Shown: positions 10,253-22,119 of the stretch, one piece after another | Layout: each line of letters begins with the position of its first letter | How positions within the stretch are numbered: the first letter of the stretch is position 1 | Assembly (NCBI RefSeq): GCF_018873765.1 | Contig: NC_057917.1 | Location: 55,734,464 to 55,798,463 of the forward strand | Direction: 5' to 3' | DNA: 64,000 nucleotides | From: Telopea speciosissima | Lineage: Eukaryota; Streptophyta; Magnoliopsida; Proteales; Proteaceae | Translations under genes and position numbers: made by a program | Notes under the pieces: generated by a model | What the model was told of the DNA's origin: nothing | Database searches by the model: none | What the model saw: only the letters and a program-made list of their open reading frames with translations

Positions 10253-10420
10253 GGGAGGTAGTTTCTGTCCGGATTGTGGCCTACGTCAGCATTCCCATGT
10301 GTCTTATCTTTCTCCTCCTAAAAACAAGAGCGCAGAGATGTCCTTTCATATGGGGAGGAAAGAGATAGACTCATGGGAGTGCTGGTGTAGGCCACACACC
10401 CAGACAAAGTTCTTTTTCCC
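10253..10420. mobile_element. Mutator-type MITE, 168 bp, with 9-bp TSD
   Basis: The ends are inverted repeats. The left reads GGGAGGTAGTTTCTGTCC then TGTGGCCTACGTCAGCATTC. The right end in reverse complement reads GGGAAAAAGAACTTTGTCTG then TGTGGCCTACACCAGCACTC. Flanking copies of TTTCTTAAA at 10244-10252 and 10421-10429 are a perfect 9-bp target duplication, which points to the Mutator superfamily. It has no coding capacity. Confidence 0.85.
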
Positions 10421-10429
10421 TTTCTTAAA

Positions 10430-11230
10430 ATTGATAAAATTTCCAAACTAGTTATACAATTTACATCTTTTGTAAATCAGGGGCACAAACATAACCTATT
10501 AAACTTGACCTTTATAGTTCTCCTAATTGTCCCTTGACCTGTCTCTACTCTCTACTTGAAGTTACGGCAATCCTCGGACAAATCCTTAGCAATCCTCATA
10601 ACTTAACAACAGTCATAGCCCTAGAATTTCTCTATAAAATATTTGTATTTGATAAAAATGCAAGTAATATGCACTTACATCACCTTATTCATATTTAGGT
10701 ATTAAATAGATATCTGGACTTGTTCCGCTCTGCATATGTAATTGTATCCATCAAAGCACTCACTCTTAAAAGAACAAAGTCCTAGTTGACATTATTATTT
10801 CTAAAAAGGAAAAGAGAACGTCACTTGGTTGTGCAGTGCACGCCGCCCTTGCTCCCTGAATATTTAAAACCCTTTGGATTTTATGTATCTCCTCTTTTCT
10901 ACTACTATCCTATCGAGCACAAACAAAACAATAAGATTTTAAAAAGGATAAAAGCTTCTCATTACGGATATATTGAGCTATAATCAGATCAGAAATGATG
11001 GCTGAATAGTAGACTCTGCAACCTCTTAATGTTCTCTAGGTAAGCCATCTCTTTAGAAGGAATTTAGTTGAACGGGGATTGATCAGAGAGGTTGTCTCTA
11101 CCATATTGATTTCTCATTTGACCACTAAGTGTTGGTTTGGATTGGCCATGACAGCTTTAATGGGTCAACAACTCATATGCCTTGCATCACATCAATTTGA
11201 TTATGTACCATGCTTAGGTTATTCGAATCG
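10430..11230. other. non-coding stretch, nothing recognised
   Basis: AT-rich sequence with short frames only. No splice-consistent gene or repeat family was recognised. Confidence 0.4.
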
Positions 11231-11377
11231 TTATTCTCTCCTGTTACAGCTAGGTGCTGTAACGCATCGTGCGGTGTTGGAGAGGTCATGTGGTATAGCG
11301 GGGCTCACATGGTGCACATGGCTTTTGCAGCCGCCGTACGATGAGTTACAGCACCGTATTGTAACAGGAGAGGATAA
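11231..11377. mobile_element. foldback MITE, about 147 bp
   Basis: The left arm TTATTCTCTCCTGTTACAGC then GGTGCTGTAACGCATCGT is mirrored on the right by ACGATGAGTTACAGCACC then TTGTAACAGGAGAGGATAA. Arms are about 45-50 bp with a loop that has its own GC-rich core. The target duplication is not clear. The element lacks coding sequence. Confidence 0.75.
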
Positions 11378-12247
11378 AAATTGGAGGTTATTTATTCCTA
11401 GTAAAATTAGGAAAAAAAGGGAGTTTGTGTAGAGCAAGGATTTCGACATGTCAACCATGAAAATGAGAATGTCAACGAAAGAAGGGACATTTTAGATCTA
11501 TTTTGGAAATGAAGAAAATTGAGCAGAGAAGCTTTGCTTTGCTTATTGAAAATACTTCTTTGGACCGTTTGGAGCATTACCAAACGCATTGTTCCACCAG
11601 TTGTTGTCCTTCGGCCGCTCTCGGGGACGACAAGTGCTGTGTCAACGGTGACTCTCAGGGAAGGAAAAGTACTATGTTGAATTGTTGATGGCTATGAAGT
11701 TGGGTTGAAAGAGTAAGGGTCTTGAAGTCTTGAGGGTTTGGGTTAGGAGGTCAAAGGTCTTTTGTTTCTCCCTATTTGCTTTCAAAATAACAAAGCATTT
11801 TTTGTGGACAATTTTCGTTGGATGGCCACCATTAGACTTGGATGGATATTAGAGAATTATAAAGGATATTTCAATCGATTAAAAAAAATATGGCATTTCA
11901 AACATAGATTCCAAAACGAATATCAATACCAATGCAGAATCTATTGGATTAGACGATTTTGCCCCCAAGATTTTAATACCTTTTTTATGTACTATTTTAC
12001 CCCCCAAGACCATGGTAACTTTGATTCAATATCAGCAGCATTGGTATCGGTCAATAGTCAATACCAATTCAAATCAATGGATCCGATACTAATTCTTAAA
12101 ACCCTGATTTCAAACCTTCAACATATAGAAATAATGTGGACAGTTGTTAACACATCTGGCTTGAATCTAATGCAATTGAGCTTAACTTCCAGGAGGTTTT
12201 GGGTTTAGGGAAAAGGTTTTTGGGTTACCAATTAACCGTGTATATAT
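11378..12247. other. non-coding stretch, nothing recognised
   Basis: Several short open frames exist on both strands but none matches a known family or shows paired splice sites. Confidence 0.4.
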
Positions 12248-12300
12248 AGACTCATGGGAGTGCTGACGTAGGCCACACTCTAGCACAGAGAACTTTGGAT
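12248..12300. repeat. single end of the 10253-type MITE family
   Basis: AGACTCATGGGAGTGCTGAC then GTAGGCCACACTC and GAACTTTGG match the right end of the Mutator-type MITE at 10253-10420, with a few changes. No opposite end is present nearby, so this is a truncated or degraded copy. Confidence 0.6.
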
Positions 12301-14160
12301 AGATAAGACCTACACCTAGAAGAAATACTTTTAGTAGTCAGACAGTGATGGGAAAAGAGTAACACACTACAAGCAAGGGTGTGTTTGGATTTTGTAGTTT
12401 GTGATACTTACAGGGTCTAGTCCCTAGCCCCACACCCTCTGGCCTCTTCAATCCTTGCAAGCTTAGAGAAATGAGACTTTTTCAAACAGTAGTAACTCCT
12501 AGTTCCACCACCACCCCCAAAATCTCTTGTCTGCGTAGGAGACTGATTTTTTTTAAAAAAAAAATATTCCACTTTCAAATTCCGGAGATGATTCTAACTA
12601 AGTACGAAATTCGAACCCTCGAGGCTCCAAAAACTTTGACTCATTCCCCAATTCACCAACTTTTGGTTTTGTTTTGAGAGAGAAAGATACCCAGCTAGGG
12701 ATTTGGACCTCACAGCTCAAGGTGGGGAGGAGACTAAAGTAAGATAAACCCAAAAGAAAAAGATAAAGGGGATTGCTTTTTTGCTTTGATGATCGATCAA
12801 TATCACCCTTTGGTACCAAAGATGAGAATAAGATTTGATTATTAACAAAACTCCCAGTCTGCTAAGAACCCAACAGTCTTATATTATATTATCTTACATT
12901 TATATGTAAATTCTCACTTTCTTAGCACTCGTATATATCTTTTTACATTATTTAAAATCATTTCCATCTTCACCCACCAACTACTGTCTCTAAGAAGTTG
13001 AGTTTCAATTTCAAATCAATATATATCAGGCCAAAAAAGCACTTTAATTGATTTTGAAACATGATATGTATACTATATATGATAGGATGCCCTACAAACT
13101 CATAGATCCTAAATCATCATCAACCCTCCTTTCAACCCTAAAAGACTCTTTATGGCAACGTTCTAAAAAAACTAATTCTAGTATTTTTGGAATAGAACTG
13201 GATTGAAAAATATATGGCATTATCGGTTTTTTTTTTTTTTTTCTATTACATGAACCAAACTTGAGGTACAATTTTAAATTTCATTTAAAAAACACCAAAT
13301 TGATATTTCTTATTTTTGAGAATCAATTCTATAAAAAAATAAAAAGAAACTTTTTTTTTTGGGTAAAGAATAAGAAAGAAAATTCAGTCTGGCAGGATAT
13401 ATTGGGTTTTGCCTCACAAAACTCATAAAAAAACCCAGCATCATCATTCACATAATCCTGGCTATTCGTTGTTTTCACAAAACCAACATCTTCAACCCCT
13501 GTTAAGCCCTCTTGTGGTTGAATCGAAGGTAATTTCTATTGTATTTTTGTCAACAACTACCAAGATCTGCGCAATCAAAGACCTCTTGTGATCGAATCAA
13601 AAGTAATCTTCATTGTATTTTTGTCAGACTCCAACCGCTGCACAATTGCTGCTATCAAGTATAGCTCTAAACAAGAGAAACAATTCTGTTAAATACGACC
13701 CAAACAAGTTTCTGGTTTTTTCCCAATTACAAAAAGTATGGTCTTTAAGAACCCAAAATCGATTTTTTAGAACACAAACGTTGTCATTCAAAGCCTAAAC
13801 TGCTGCTGGTTAATCTCTTGGTTTCGATTTGGACACTCACAAATTCTGTTCAGAGGGAAACTGAAGATCTCTACCCTTTGAAGTTAAAGATACTTCAAGG
13901 GCAAGGGAACCCACGAGTGCATTGCATGTCAATCTCTCTCTCTGGTCCCTGTACATCAATGTGGGTGCAGTTTGCACTGGCCCCCCCTACATGAGTGTCA
14001 CTTGGTCGATATCTTTGGTCTTTTCGTTCCAATAGTGACATTGGTATTAGCCGCCCATGCACAGACTAAACAGAAGCAAACAGAGAGAGAGAGAGAGAGA
14101 GAAAGAGAGAAGAAGAAGAAGAAAAGACGCAGAAGAAACCGTACAGAGCTTTAGAACGGA
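12301..14160. other. AT-rich non-coding stretch with poly-T tracts, a short tandem duplication and a GA microsatellite
   Basis: Poly-T tracts lie near 13228-13242 and 13350-13360. An imperfect duplication of about 50 bp (CCTCTTGTGGTTGAATCG... and CCTCTTGTGATCGAATCA..., each running into ATTGTATTTTTGTCA) lies near 13508-13560 and 13580-13632. A (GA)n run lies at about 14083-14112. No gene was recognised. Confidence 0.4.
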
Positions 14161-14542
14161 TATGCAGGTACTCCTCACGGTCTCATTCGTAGAGATTACA
14201 TAACCTCAACCACATCCAAGTCCACTTTCAGAACCTAAGAATGGTCACATATCTTTTAATGCAAGCCAAATGGTCCTGCAATGCGCAAATTAAGTAGAAT
14301 TAAACAAAAAAGGAAAGCACCCATTTCGTTCTTCCCTTCCTGAAATCTCAGACATGCATCATCAAGAAAGAAACCCTCAAGATTACCATTAAATTAGTCC
14401 TAGGAACTTTTTTCATGAAAGTTAAATTAAAAAGAAGCTCCATAATGTACATGCTATTACAGACACATACCCTCAAGAAAACCCCCCCAACAAAATAAAA
14501 AAGAAAAGATGAAAAAAAATCACTACAACTGAAGAATAATCC

Positions 14543-15205
14543 TTAATCAAAACCCGCCGAAGCAAACGGGGCTCTCACTTTCGGTGGCCTTCCACGAGGT
14601 CTTGGAGGCCCAGATTTAGTTGGTATAGCAGCCCCAGCAGGTTTGGCCTTCTTGGGTGGCCTTCCACGGGGCCTTCCAGAAGAAACCTTGGGTGTTGGAA
14701 CCGAGTTAGGGTCCCTAGGCTTAGGCGGACGACCTCTTGGCCTGGGCGGAGAAGAAACATGGCCAGCCGGCAAAGGAACCTTGGGCTTTGGAGGACGACC
14801 ACGACCACGCTTTGGAGGAGTATTAGGGCTAGGCCGCATGTAGTTGCTCTTCACCAAGATTAGATCACCGCTCTCCTTCAACCTGTTCAGGTGGATTTGT
14901 AGCAAATCCGAGTGTCCCACAGGCAGATCTACGTACTGCGACTCAATGTACTTGGAAATCGCCGACTTGTTCGATCCATTCTTGTCGTTCAAAGCAGCGA
15001 TAGCTGCAAATATCATCTGAAACCAGCAAAATTGAACAAACCCATATGAATTTCAGACCAATTAAGCTTAGTCTGACGCACAAAATGCAAGATGAAAAAC
15101 TTGAGAAAAGATAAAATGATGGGGTTTGAGAAATTCTTGGGAAACCCATTTTACCTCTGGGTACTGAGGAAGTGAAGAAGGCTTATTCACCTCTTCCGTA
15201 GCCAT
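14543..15205 (-). CDS. HMGA: HMGA protein (H1/H5 domain plus four AT-hooks)
   Basis: Two exons on the minus strand. Exon 1 is 15155-15205 (MATEEVNKPSSLPQYPE, 17 codons, donor GAG|GTAAAA) and exon 2 is 14543-15016 (acceptor TTTCAG|ATG), joined in phase 0 across a 138-bp intron, giving 174 residues. Residues about 12-75 form the linker-histone (H15) globular domain (LPQYPEMIFAAIAALNDKNG, SNKSAISKYIES). Then come four AT-hooks with the GRP core: KRGRGRPPKPK, RPRGRPPKPR, GRPRGRPPKK and RPRGRPPKV. Plant HMGA proteins are nuclear architectural factors that bind the minor groove of AT-rich DNA and bend promoters. Order, spacing and hook number match the family. The length is slightly below Arabidopsis HMGA. 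Confidence 0.93.
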
Positions 15206-15945
15206 GGAAGCTACAGATAAGACCCACCAGACAACCAACTACAAGTCTACAACTACAACTTCAACTACAAGAACAGAGAGAGAAGCTCTGGAGAAGATAA
15301 GGAAAATCTGAAGGGATTTAAAAAGGGGGGTTTTGGGATAACATCGAATGAAAAAGTAGAAAATCGACGGCTGGGGATAGCCAAAATCTGTTACGATCGG
15401 AGGGTCTATATTTAACGGTAAGGGGTTCACACAGATCGCTGGCGTGGATAGGGACCCCTTTTTCCTTCTGTTTTTTAATTTCCTTCTTTTCTTTCAAAAT
15501 AAACAAATAAAAAATTGGAAAAACCGTTTTGCATAAGACATGCATTTTCATATATACGCATTTGCCCAAGTGTTTCTCCATCAAATGATCTAAACCGTCT
15601 GATCTACTACAGATTACGTTGACTATCGTTGACCTACAGATTGATTTCTTGGTCTTTTTAGATATGTCTTTTGACTCAGGTTGGATTTGAACCCTTCATG
15701 GTGGGTCCCACATAAAAATCCGGGTTTTGTTCCCTGCTAATGGGGACCACTGATGTCCTCGGCAATGAACGTCGTCGGAAGTTGGTCGGACCAAAATGCC
15801 CACGGAGCTTCATGCGATTTCTCATGCTCACCTTCCCATTTCTGCATTTCATCAACCGTCCCAAGTCCCAACTCCAATCAAAGAGCAGTGAGGGGTATAA
15901 TGGTCAAGGAAAACTTGAATTGAGAGGAATAATTGCATGAATAGG
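15206..15945. other. upstream region of HMGA
   Basis: The 5' UTR and promoter of HMGA should lie here. It has pyrimidine/purine-rich leader tracts next to the ATG but no convincing TATA box at a usual distance. Further out there is no gene. Confidence 0.35.
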
Positions 15946-16700
15946 CTTGTAAACAGATCGGATGTGATCGGATCTGAATATCCCTTGGTCGAATCTGGAT
16001 ACCTCTAAACAAATTTAGCTAGATTCGGATGCGGATCCAATTTGGATTTTCGACCATCCGTGTACATCTCTGCCTGGGGATACAATTCAGTCTCAATCCT
16101 TATCTCTTAGATCATGATCTTCTTTTCCTCATATTCTAGAACTTGTTGGATTTTAAAAAATCCTCAAGATCATTATTTACTTAATTTTTTCTTATTAAAT
16201 AAACAGTCTTTTTATTTATGGATTTTTATCAGAGTATTCTGAATATCTCTAAACAAATACGAATGTCCCTAAACAGGTGCAGATCGAATTCGAATTTTTG
16301 GTTATCCACTTTCATCCCTATGTGTGATTCACTTCCCTTTCATGAGTGTGAAAGGGTGCTAATTGGCTTAGTTTCGATTAATCGGTTCAGTTTTGAATTG
16401 GTTCAAATTATGAAGGGTAGAGATTAGAATCGAATTGTTTATGAAACTGTTCCAATATTCTAAATTAAAACAAATTTATTATCCCGGTTAAATTGTTTTT
16501 CTTTGTTTTGGTTTCTATTTTGGTGCAGGTTTGAATTAAGAAATGAACCTACTTTTGAAACCCAATAAAGAAAACTATTGTTGGTGAGTTTGAACCACGG
16601 CATTTAGACCAAAAATGTGTCTTCAGAGATAAAAATAAAGGAAAGAGAATGCTAGCTGGGTGCGTGCGATATGCTGCCCATGTGCCCAGAGTAGCCCCAA
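15946..16700. repeat. degenerate stretch rich in GGATC/GGATT strings (possible old hAT-like repeat)
   Basis: Runs such as GATCGGATGTGATCGGATC, ATTCGGATGCGGATCC and a distal CACTTTCATCCCTATG resemble the interior and end of the hAT-type element seen at 61236-61904, but are heavily decayed. Ends and target duplication cannot be fixed. Confidence 0.25.
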
Positions 16701-16850
16701 ACTCTCTTAGTAAGTTTGTGTATTAATTTTCATAAAGAAAAAAGTTCATAAATTAATTGTCGTATTAATACGCGTATCCAATCGTATGTTATCATATTTT
16801 ATCAATTAGTCAGATTTATACACGACTTCGAGAACATGTCATACTGTAAA

Positions 16851-19395
16851 TGTAACGTCGTCAAAATCACTCTAGCGGTTTAGGGACATTGACGGTCCAC
16901 AAGATCGTTTATGTCAAGGAGATATGAACTGGAGTAGAATCAAAACACAAACACATGTCTAAAATATATAGATTAAGACTTCAACTAAAGTAAGATAGTT
17001 AGACTAAACTATTACAACTTCTAAATTAAATTTAAAATTCTAAAATAAATGTTACAATCTCCTAATTAAATTAAACTCAAACAAATTATAAGTTCTTCTA
17101 AAATTAAAAGAAAGTGTAAAGTTTCTGATAGTAGTTGTCCTCTTCTAATCCAAACGTTACATCCTCACATCTATGTTCGCATTCATAAAGTTATTCATCG
17201 GAAAAGTGGTGAGGGTAAGTTTCGAGAAAAACTTAGCAAATAAATTCACAACAACTATACAAATGTGAAAATATGCACAGATAATACAAAATGTAAAGAC
17301 ATACAATAGTATGTATATATATCTTAAACAAAACAAAATGATCATAACCATATTTGCTTATCACCACTATCATAATGAAAAGTATATATGACAACAATCA
17401 ATAAAAGATGCATCAAAAGAACGTAAAATAACAAACACATCACTCCCTGATAGACTAGTGTAAACTAGTTATACCATACACTGGTTAAGGCCCTCATGAT
17501 AGCGGCGTATGAACTCCAGTTATGACCAATTACAACACCACCGTTTTCTCTAAATATCAATAAACTAATGGAGAAACTAGTGACCAAACTTGCTCCAAAT
17601 CGAGTCAAAGCCCCCGAAGGTTTTACTAGCAATGCCCTCTTGGAGAGTTTTTTTATCATCTCTCTCTTTCTAGTAGTCCATGTACTCCAATAAAGATAAG
17701 CTCGTAGCTCAAAAACTTGCCAACTTATCCTTACCTCAACATATTCACCAATGTCGATAAGATAAACAACAAAATAACAATCAAATGTATACTTATAATT
17801 TAAAGCTATACATTCAAATTCGGAACTTAGGGGTCATGACTCCCCAATTCCACCCTAACACATGCTATTGAAAAGAATGAAAATAAAATGTGAAAACAGT
17901 AACTTTCATCAATATATCAATGCATAAAGTGAAGAAGAATAATAGAAAAGATTGGACAACATCTTCGTAATCACTTATCCAACAATAACATTAATAAAAA
18001 TTAAAGGGTAAGCCCTAAACAAAATCAAATTTTTATGCATCATCCGTAAACATCATGCATTAGGTTATAATAATGAAAAATCATTCATAGACCTTTTTCA
18101 TACTATCAACAAAAAACATTGGATTCATTAGTCTATAAACATGACATTATTAAATTTCTGCACATACATATGTGAATTAAATCATAAGGAAATCACCATT
18201 CCTTGCAAGCAATCATGTGTGAACAATTTAATTGAGTAAAAATCATTAATGAAATATTTTTTTGGCATGGTAAATCTCAATCTAAAATTAAATTTTAAAT
18301 TTTAAACAATGTTTTAAAATAAATTTTATATGAAAGGAAAATATCAAGTATAATGGTTGAAGATCTACTCACCTTGTGTGAAGCGACTAGGATTTCTATA
18401 GGTGACTTCAAATCAATGCCTCAATGGTGTTGATCTACTTCTTCTTAGTTTGGAATCACTTTAAAGTAAAGTAATGATAAAATCAACTTCAAGGTATTGC
18501 TTAAACTCGGATTAGGAAAACACATATTTTTTATAGAAAGACCTACCTTTAGTAAATCAGTGATATCTCTCTAATCAGTTCTTCGATTGGACTGATTCGA
18601 GTTGAATTGCGAAGATAAGAGATGAGACTACGTTTTATCGTAAAATATGATTCTCTCAATTCGGCTCTGAAAAGGATCAAAATTGAACATCAAATAGGTG
18701 GTTTTGTACAGTCCGAATCTCCTTCTTCTCTCTCCTTTTTCTTCTTCTTCTCTTCCTCTCTACACAACCCACGGATTTCTCTCTCTCTCTCACATTTTTG
18801 ATAAAGGAAATGGGATTTGGGATTTGGGATTTGGTTATGCGAATTTAATCTTAACAAGAAAGGAAGGAGGTGGGAAGGATCCGATTTAGTCTCTAACTAA
18901 ATCTCTTTATTTGCCCTCCAATGAAAATATTTTAAAAGGAATCTTGACTTAAGATTTTTAAATTAAAAATTTAGATTCGGTAGTTTAATTTTAGCTAAAT
19001 TCCTTATTTTGTTAGGATTTTATTATAAAACCTCCCAAGCTAGAAACGTGGAAGCCCCCTTTTAAGCCCAATGAAATTATAAAAAAATATATTTAACTAT
19101 ATTTCTAAAGAGAATGGAACCTTAGACCTCTAAAAAATTGAATTAAATGTCCACCAACTAGGCTAGGTTACTAGTTATAAATTATTTTTCAAATCAATTA
19201 TATATCTTTTTAACAACCATAATTCTACACTTAAGTAAGGAATAAATTAAATAAGGTGTTACACTAGGGCACACTACTTACCATGCATGCATGTGTACAC
19301 CTCCAGCTAGTCCAAGCTCCTACATATCAACTTGTCCTAATCCAATATTAGATAAAAAGACTAAATTACCCTTAGTCCAAAATCAGGATATTACA
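16851..19395. repeat. possible solo LTR of a long-LTR gypsy element
   Basis: An AT-rich 2.5 kb segment without genes starts TGTAACGTCG and ends GGATATTACA, fitting LTR-type TG...CA ends. Its flanks (16744-16778 and 19402-19442) are inverted relative to each other, as if it had landed in a palindromic MITE. No second copy is present and I see no matching 5-bp target duplication, so the call is tentative. Confidence 0.25.
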
Positions 19396-19492
19396 ATAAG
19401 CATATTAATCGTGTATTAATACGCCAATATGGATTTATGAGTTTTAATTTTTTAAAAAAATAAAAAACTAAAACCCAAAAGCCCAAAAGCCC

Positions 19493-19700
19493 GTGAGAAA
19501 ACCCCTAAACCTGAAACCCTTTTTCAATCGTCCAAGCTCTACTGAGCGTGAGAAAATCCCAAACTTGAAACCCTTCTTCAATGTCGACTACAACCGAACT
19601 CCATCCCCAATATTTCCCTCTCTCTCGGCGGCGAAGCAGTGGAACCCCTTCTACTCTGACCCCCATCGTTTCCATAGTAGATCTTTCCCACAACAGGTTA
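19493..19700 (+). other. gene-like fragment with internal duplication, unidentified
   Basis: The sequence encodes a repeated phrase (LNLKPFFNRPSSTEREKIPN then LKPFFNVDYN). A good splice donor (CAACAG|GTTAAA) follows near 19696. ATG codons occur at 19581 and in other frames. It looks like a 5' exon remnant but no family was recognised. Confidence 0.2.
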
Positions 19701-19831
19701 AAACCTCCATCTCCGATATTCAGTTGTATGCTTTATTTAAGATTTTTTTTTTTAATTCCATAGAACATCAATGGTTGAAAAATATTAAAACGAAAAAAGA
19801 AAAAAGAAAAACACTGGGATCAGCTCCATGA

Positions 19832-20525
19832 AATATGTTCCACCATTCCATCTATTAATGTCATTTGATGCTAACTCATTAGTGTTTATGTTTGTTCTCT
19901 ACACATTGACCTTTACCTTGTCCTTTTAGATGTTCCCATTTTCTTCTCATAACTTCTGCCAGTGGTGCATTCATTAGTTTTCTTTGCAAATTGTCAAACA
20001 ATCTCACTTGATTTTCCTCATCTTGTCACCAATTGGTGCTTCTCCAAAGTTCCCCTGCCTCTCACTGAGCTTTGCTACTGATGTGTCTCAACATCCTTTC
20101 TAAGCTACGATCTGACCGTCTTTTCTGCTCCAAAAATTCCTTTCCCTTTAATCCACCCAGTTATAATTCTATGGAAAAAAAACTCTTCATTTTATTCCTC
20201 TTTACTTCTTTACCCCCAATAAGCCTTGGCATTTGAATAATTCAACTGGCATCCTACAACTTGCATGGGCCATAACCAATGAAATTACCAAAAAATTCTG
20301 TTTGTGATCAATCATAGTTTCTTTTTGAATTTAGAGATATCTGAGGTTATGAAGTAATGTGAGAAGGGTATTCCAACTTCTCTTAAATTGTCCATTATTT
20401 TTATAGTTGTTTGATTTTTTTTTTATGTGATATGGTTGTTTGGTCATAGGGAATGTGTCCCTTCTTTTATATATATATGGACACTAAGAAAAATGGTTAG
20501 ACAATGAGATTAATTGTGAAGTTGG
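19832..20525. other. non-coding stretch, nothing recognised
   Basis: T-rich sequence, possibly an intron between the fragments at 19493 and 20526. There is no independent evidence. Confidence 0.3.
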
Positions 20526-20720
20526 TTGATGAATGCAATTAATTTAGATAAAATTGTTGTCATTCCAACAGATGAAGATGATTCAGAAGTTGGAGTTGAA
20601 GATGAGGAGGGTACAAGAATGGAAGATGATTTGACATTGCTTGATAGAGAACTTGGGATTGAATCTGCACCTGACTCTGATGATATTAATATTTTAGTCT
20701 ATAACGGCACTCTAAGTTAG
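20526..20720 (+). CDS. short acidic ORF, unidentified (fragment)
   Basis: ATG at 20526 (a second ATG follows directly) opens a 64-codon frame rich in Asp and Glu (DEDDSEVGVEDEEGTRMEDD) ending at TAG 20718-20720. A preceding T-rich stretch could be an intron. The composition resembles acidic C-terminal tails of plant transposases or nuclear proteins, but no domain was recognised. Confidence 0.25.
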   Translation: MMNAINLDKIVVIPTDEDDSEVGVEDEEGTRMEDDLTLLDRELGIESAPDSDDINILVYNGTLS

Positions 20721-21024
20721 TTGCACAATATCTCCAGTACTCCTTTCACATATAGTTCAGAAACACAAGCACCATCACATATAAACAATTGATTTTTTTT
20801 TATTTTTATGGCATGAACTATATTTTGTGGATTTCATGGGTTATGTGATGGATGATAGATATTTTTTCTTGTAATAGATAATGTTTTGTGGATTTTCTTG
20901 TTTGATGAGACAATTTCAATGATGATATTTTGATTTGTTAAATGGTTATCTACTTATTATTATTATTATTATTTTGATAAATACATGCTATTGTTTGCTA
21001 TGATAGATTGTGGTTGATGGATTA

Positions 21025-21029
21025 CCTAT
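21025..21029. other. left target-site duplication of element A (CCTAT)
   Basis: CCTAT directly precedes the left LTR and is repeated at 53234-53238 after the right LTR. The pair shows that the whole interval is one insertion. Confidence 0.95.
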
Positions 21030-21497
21030 TGTTGTACAAGAATTTTTGCCGAAGAGAATCCTTGCTACAAACACAATTCTTAAGCAGATAAAGAAAATTG
21101 AAAGAGATGGAGAATGATAGAGAAAAAACAGAGGAACGGCATTGAAGTAATATCTTCTCTTTATTGAATGCAGAATACAATCTGATCCCTTTACATGAGC
21201 GACTAGCCCTGTATTTATATAGATGGTGGGTATCCGCAATAGCCCATTCTTCGTTAGCAGTGGTCTTCCTTCGCAGCACGGTTTTTTGGTGCTTCCATTC
21301 TTGATGTGGTCCCCCCTTTAATTCCGGGATTCCTGGTCCACGTGGGAGTTTCCACGAACGGGTCTCTAACGACCATGATGGGAGTTAGTTTTATAACTAT
21401 GGGGCACGTGGAATTTTCCAAGCGTGCTTTCCAAGTCTTATTTCTTTATGAGCCCACGTGTACGGTCATGATTTGAAGTAGAAATTATGGTGTAACA
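21030..21497 (-). repeat. 3' LTR of element A
   Basis: 468 bp, written on the minus strand as TGTTACACC...TACAACA. A minus-strand TATA box lies at 21212-21221. Upstream of it, on the minus strand, are three perfect CACGTG G-boxes at 21339-21344, 21405-21410 and 21455-21460. The partner LTR is at 52766-53233. Confidence 0.95.
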
Positions 21498-21513
21498 TTT
21501 GCCCCCTACTCCC
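21498..21513 (-). promoter_or_regulatory. polypurine tract of element A
   Basis: On the minus strand GGGAGTAGGGGGCAAA abuts the 3' LTR. This is the expected place and composition for the plus-strand DNA primer. Confidence 0.85.
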
Positions 21514-21907
21514 TTCACCTTGGTCGAGGCATCTCGGTTGAGGTGTAGGGTGTAATTTTAATGAAATTTGGAGAATTGTCCAGATGATCTATCCAGATTT
21601 CATGTTTATTACCTGGGACTGGCTAGCGTTGGACATATCTACCCTTTATAGGTCATTTATAAATGCGCCGTCACTGGCCGCGGTTAGTACGTGGGGGCGA
21701 AATATCTGTCGCCTTTTCACGCTTTTTGAGGGGAGATCGATGGAAAGTTATAAAATTTAACTTTTGAACTTCCTTACTTTTCCCGGTGTTCTAATGATGG
21801 TGCTCTGGTTCCTAGGTATAGGTTCCTTCATCTTCCTACTACCCGGTCTGTTCAAAAGCATTTGAATAGTTTAATCTAACGAGGATTATAAGTGTTGTTT
21901 CTAAGGG

Positions 21908-21916
21908 TATAAAATA
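21908..21916 (+). promoter_or_regulatory. TATA box of the antisense gene in element A
   Basis: GGTATAAAATATT lies on the plus strand about 210 bp before the ATG at 22120. A possible 5' UTR intron donor (TTCAAGTAAGTG near 22047) lies between. This gives the passenger gene its own core promoter. Confidence 0.55.
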
Positions 21917-22119
21917 TTTCAGTCTTTCTCGAGTTTTTCCATTTCTTCATCTTCAAGTTCTTCGTGAAGGATATTTCTTCAGGTTCTGCCATAGCGTCAT
22001 TCTGTTCCTTCATATCTTCTCCAACCGTGACCTTCTTCGTTTTCAAGTAAGTGTTCTTCTTTTCTCCTTCTTTTCTATCTACAGTTCTCTTTTTCTTCTG
22101 TTTATTTTATTTTGGAGGA

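Noticed and set aside
15946..16330. Intact hAT-type element like that at 61236
   Set aside because: Only scattered similar strings remain. Ends and an 8-bp duplication could not be shown, so it is listed only as a degenerate repeat.
21812..22119. Possibility that the plus-strand gene near 22120 is an ordinary host gene
   Set aside because: It lies inside the bounds of element A, between polypurine tract and integrase, and has several in-frame stops, so it is a passenger.
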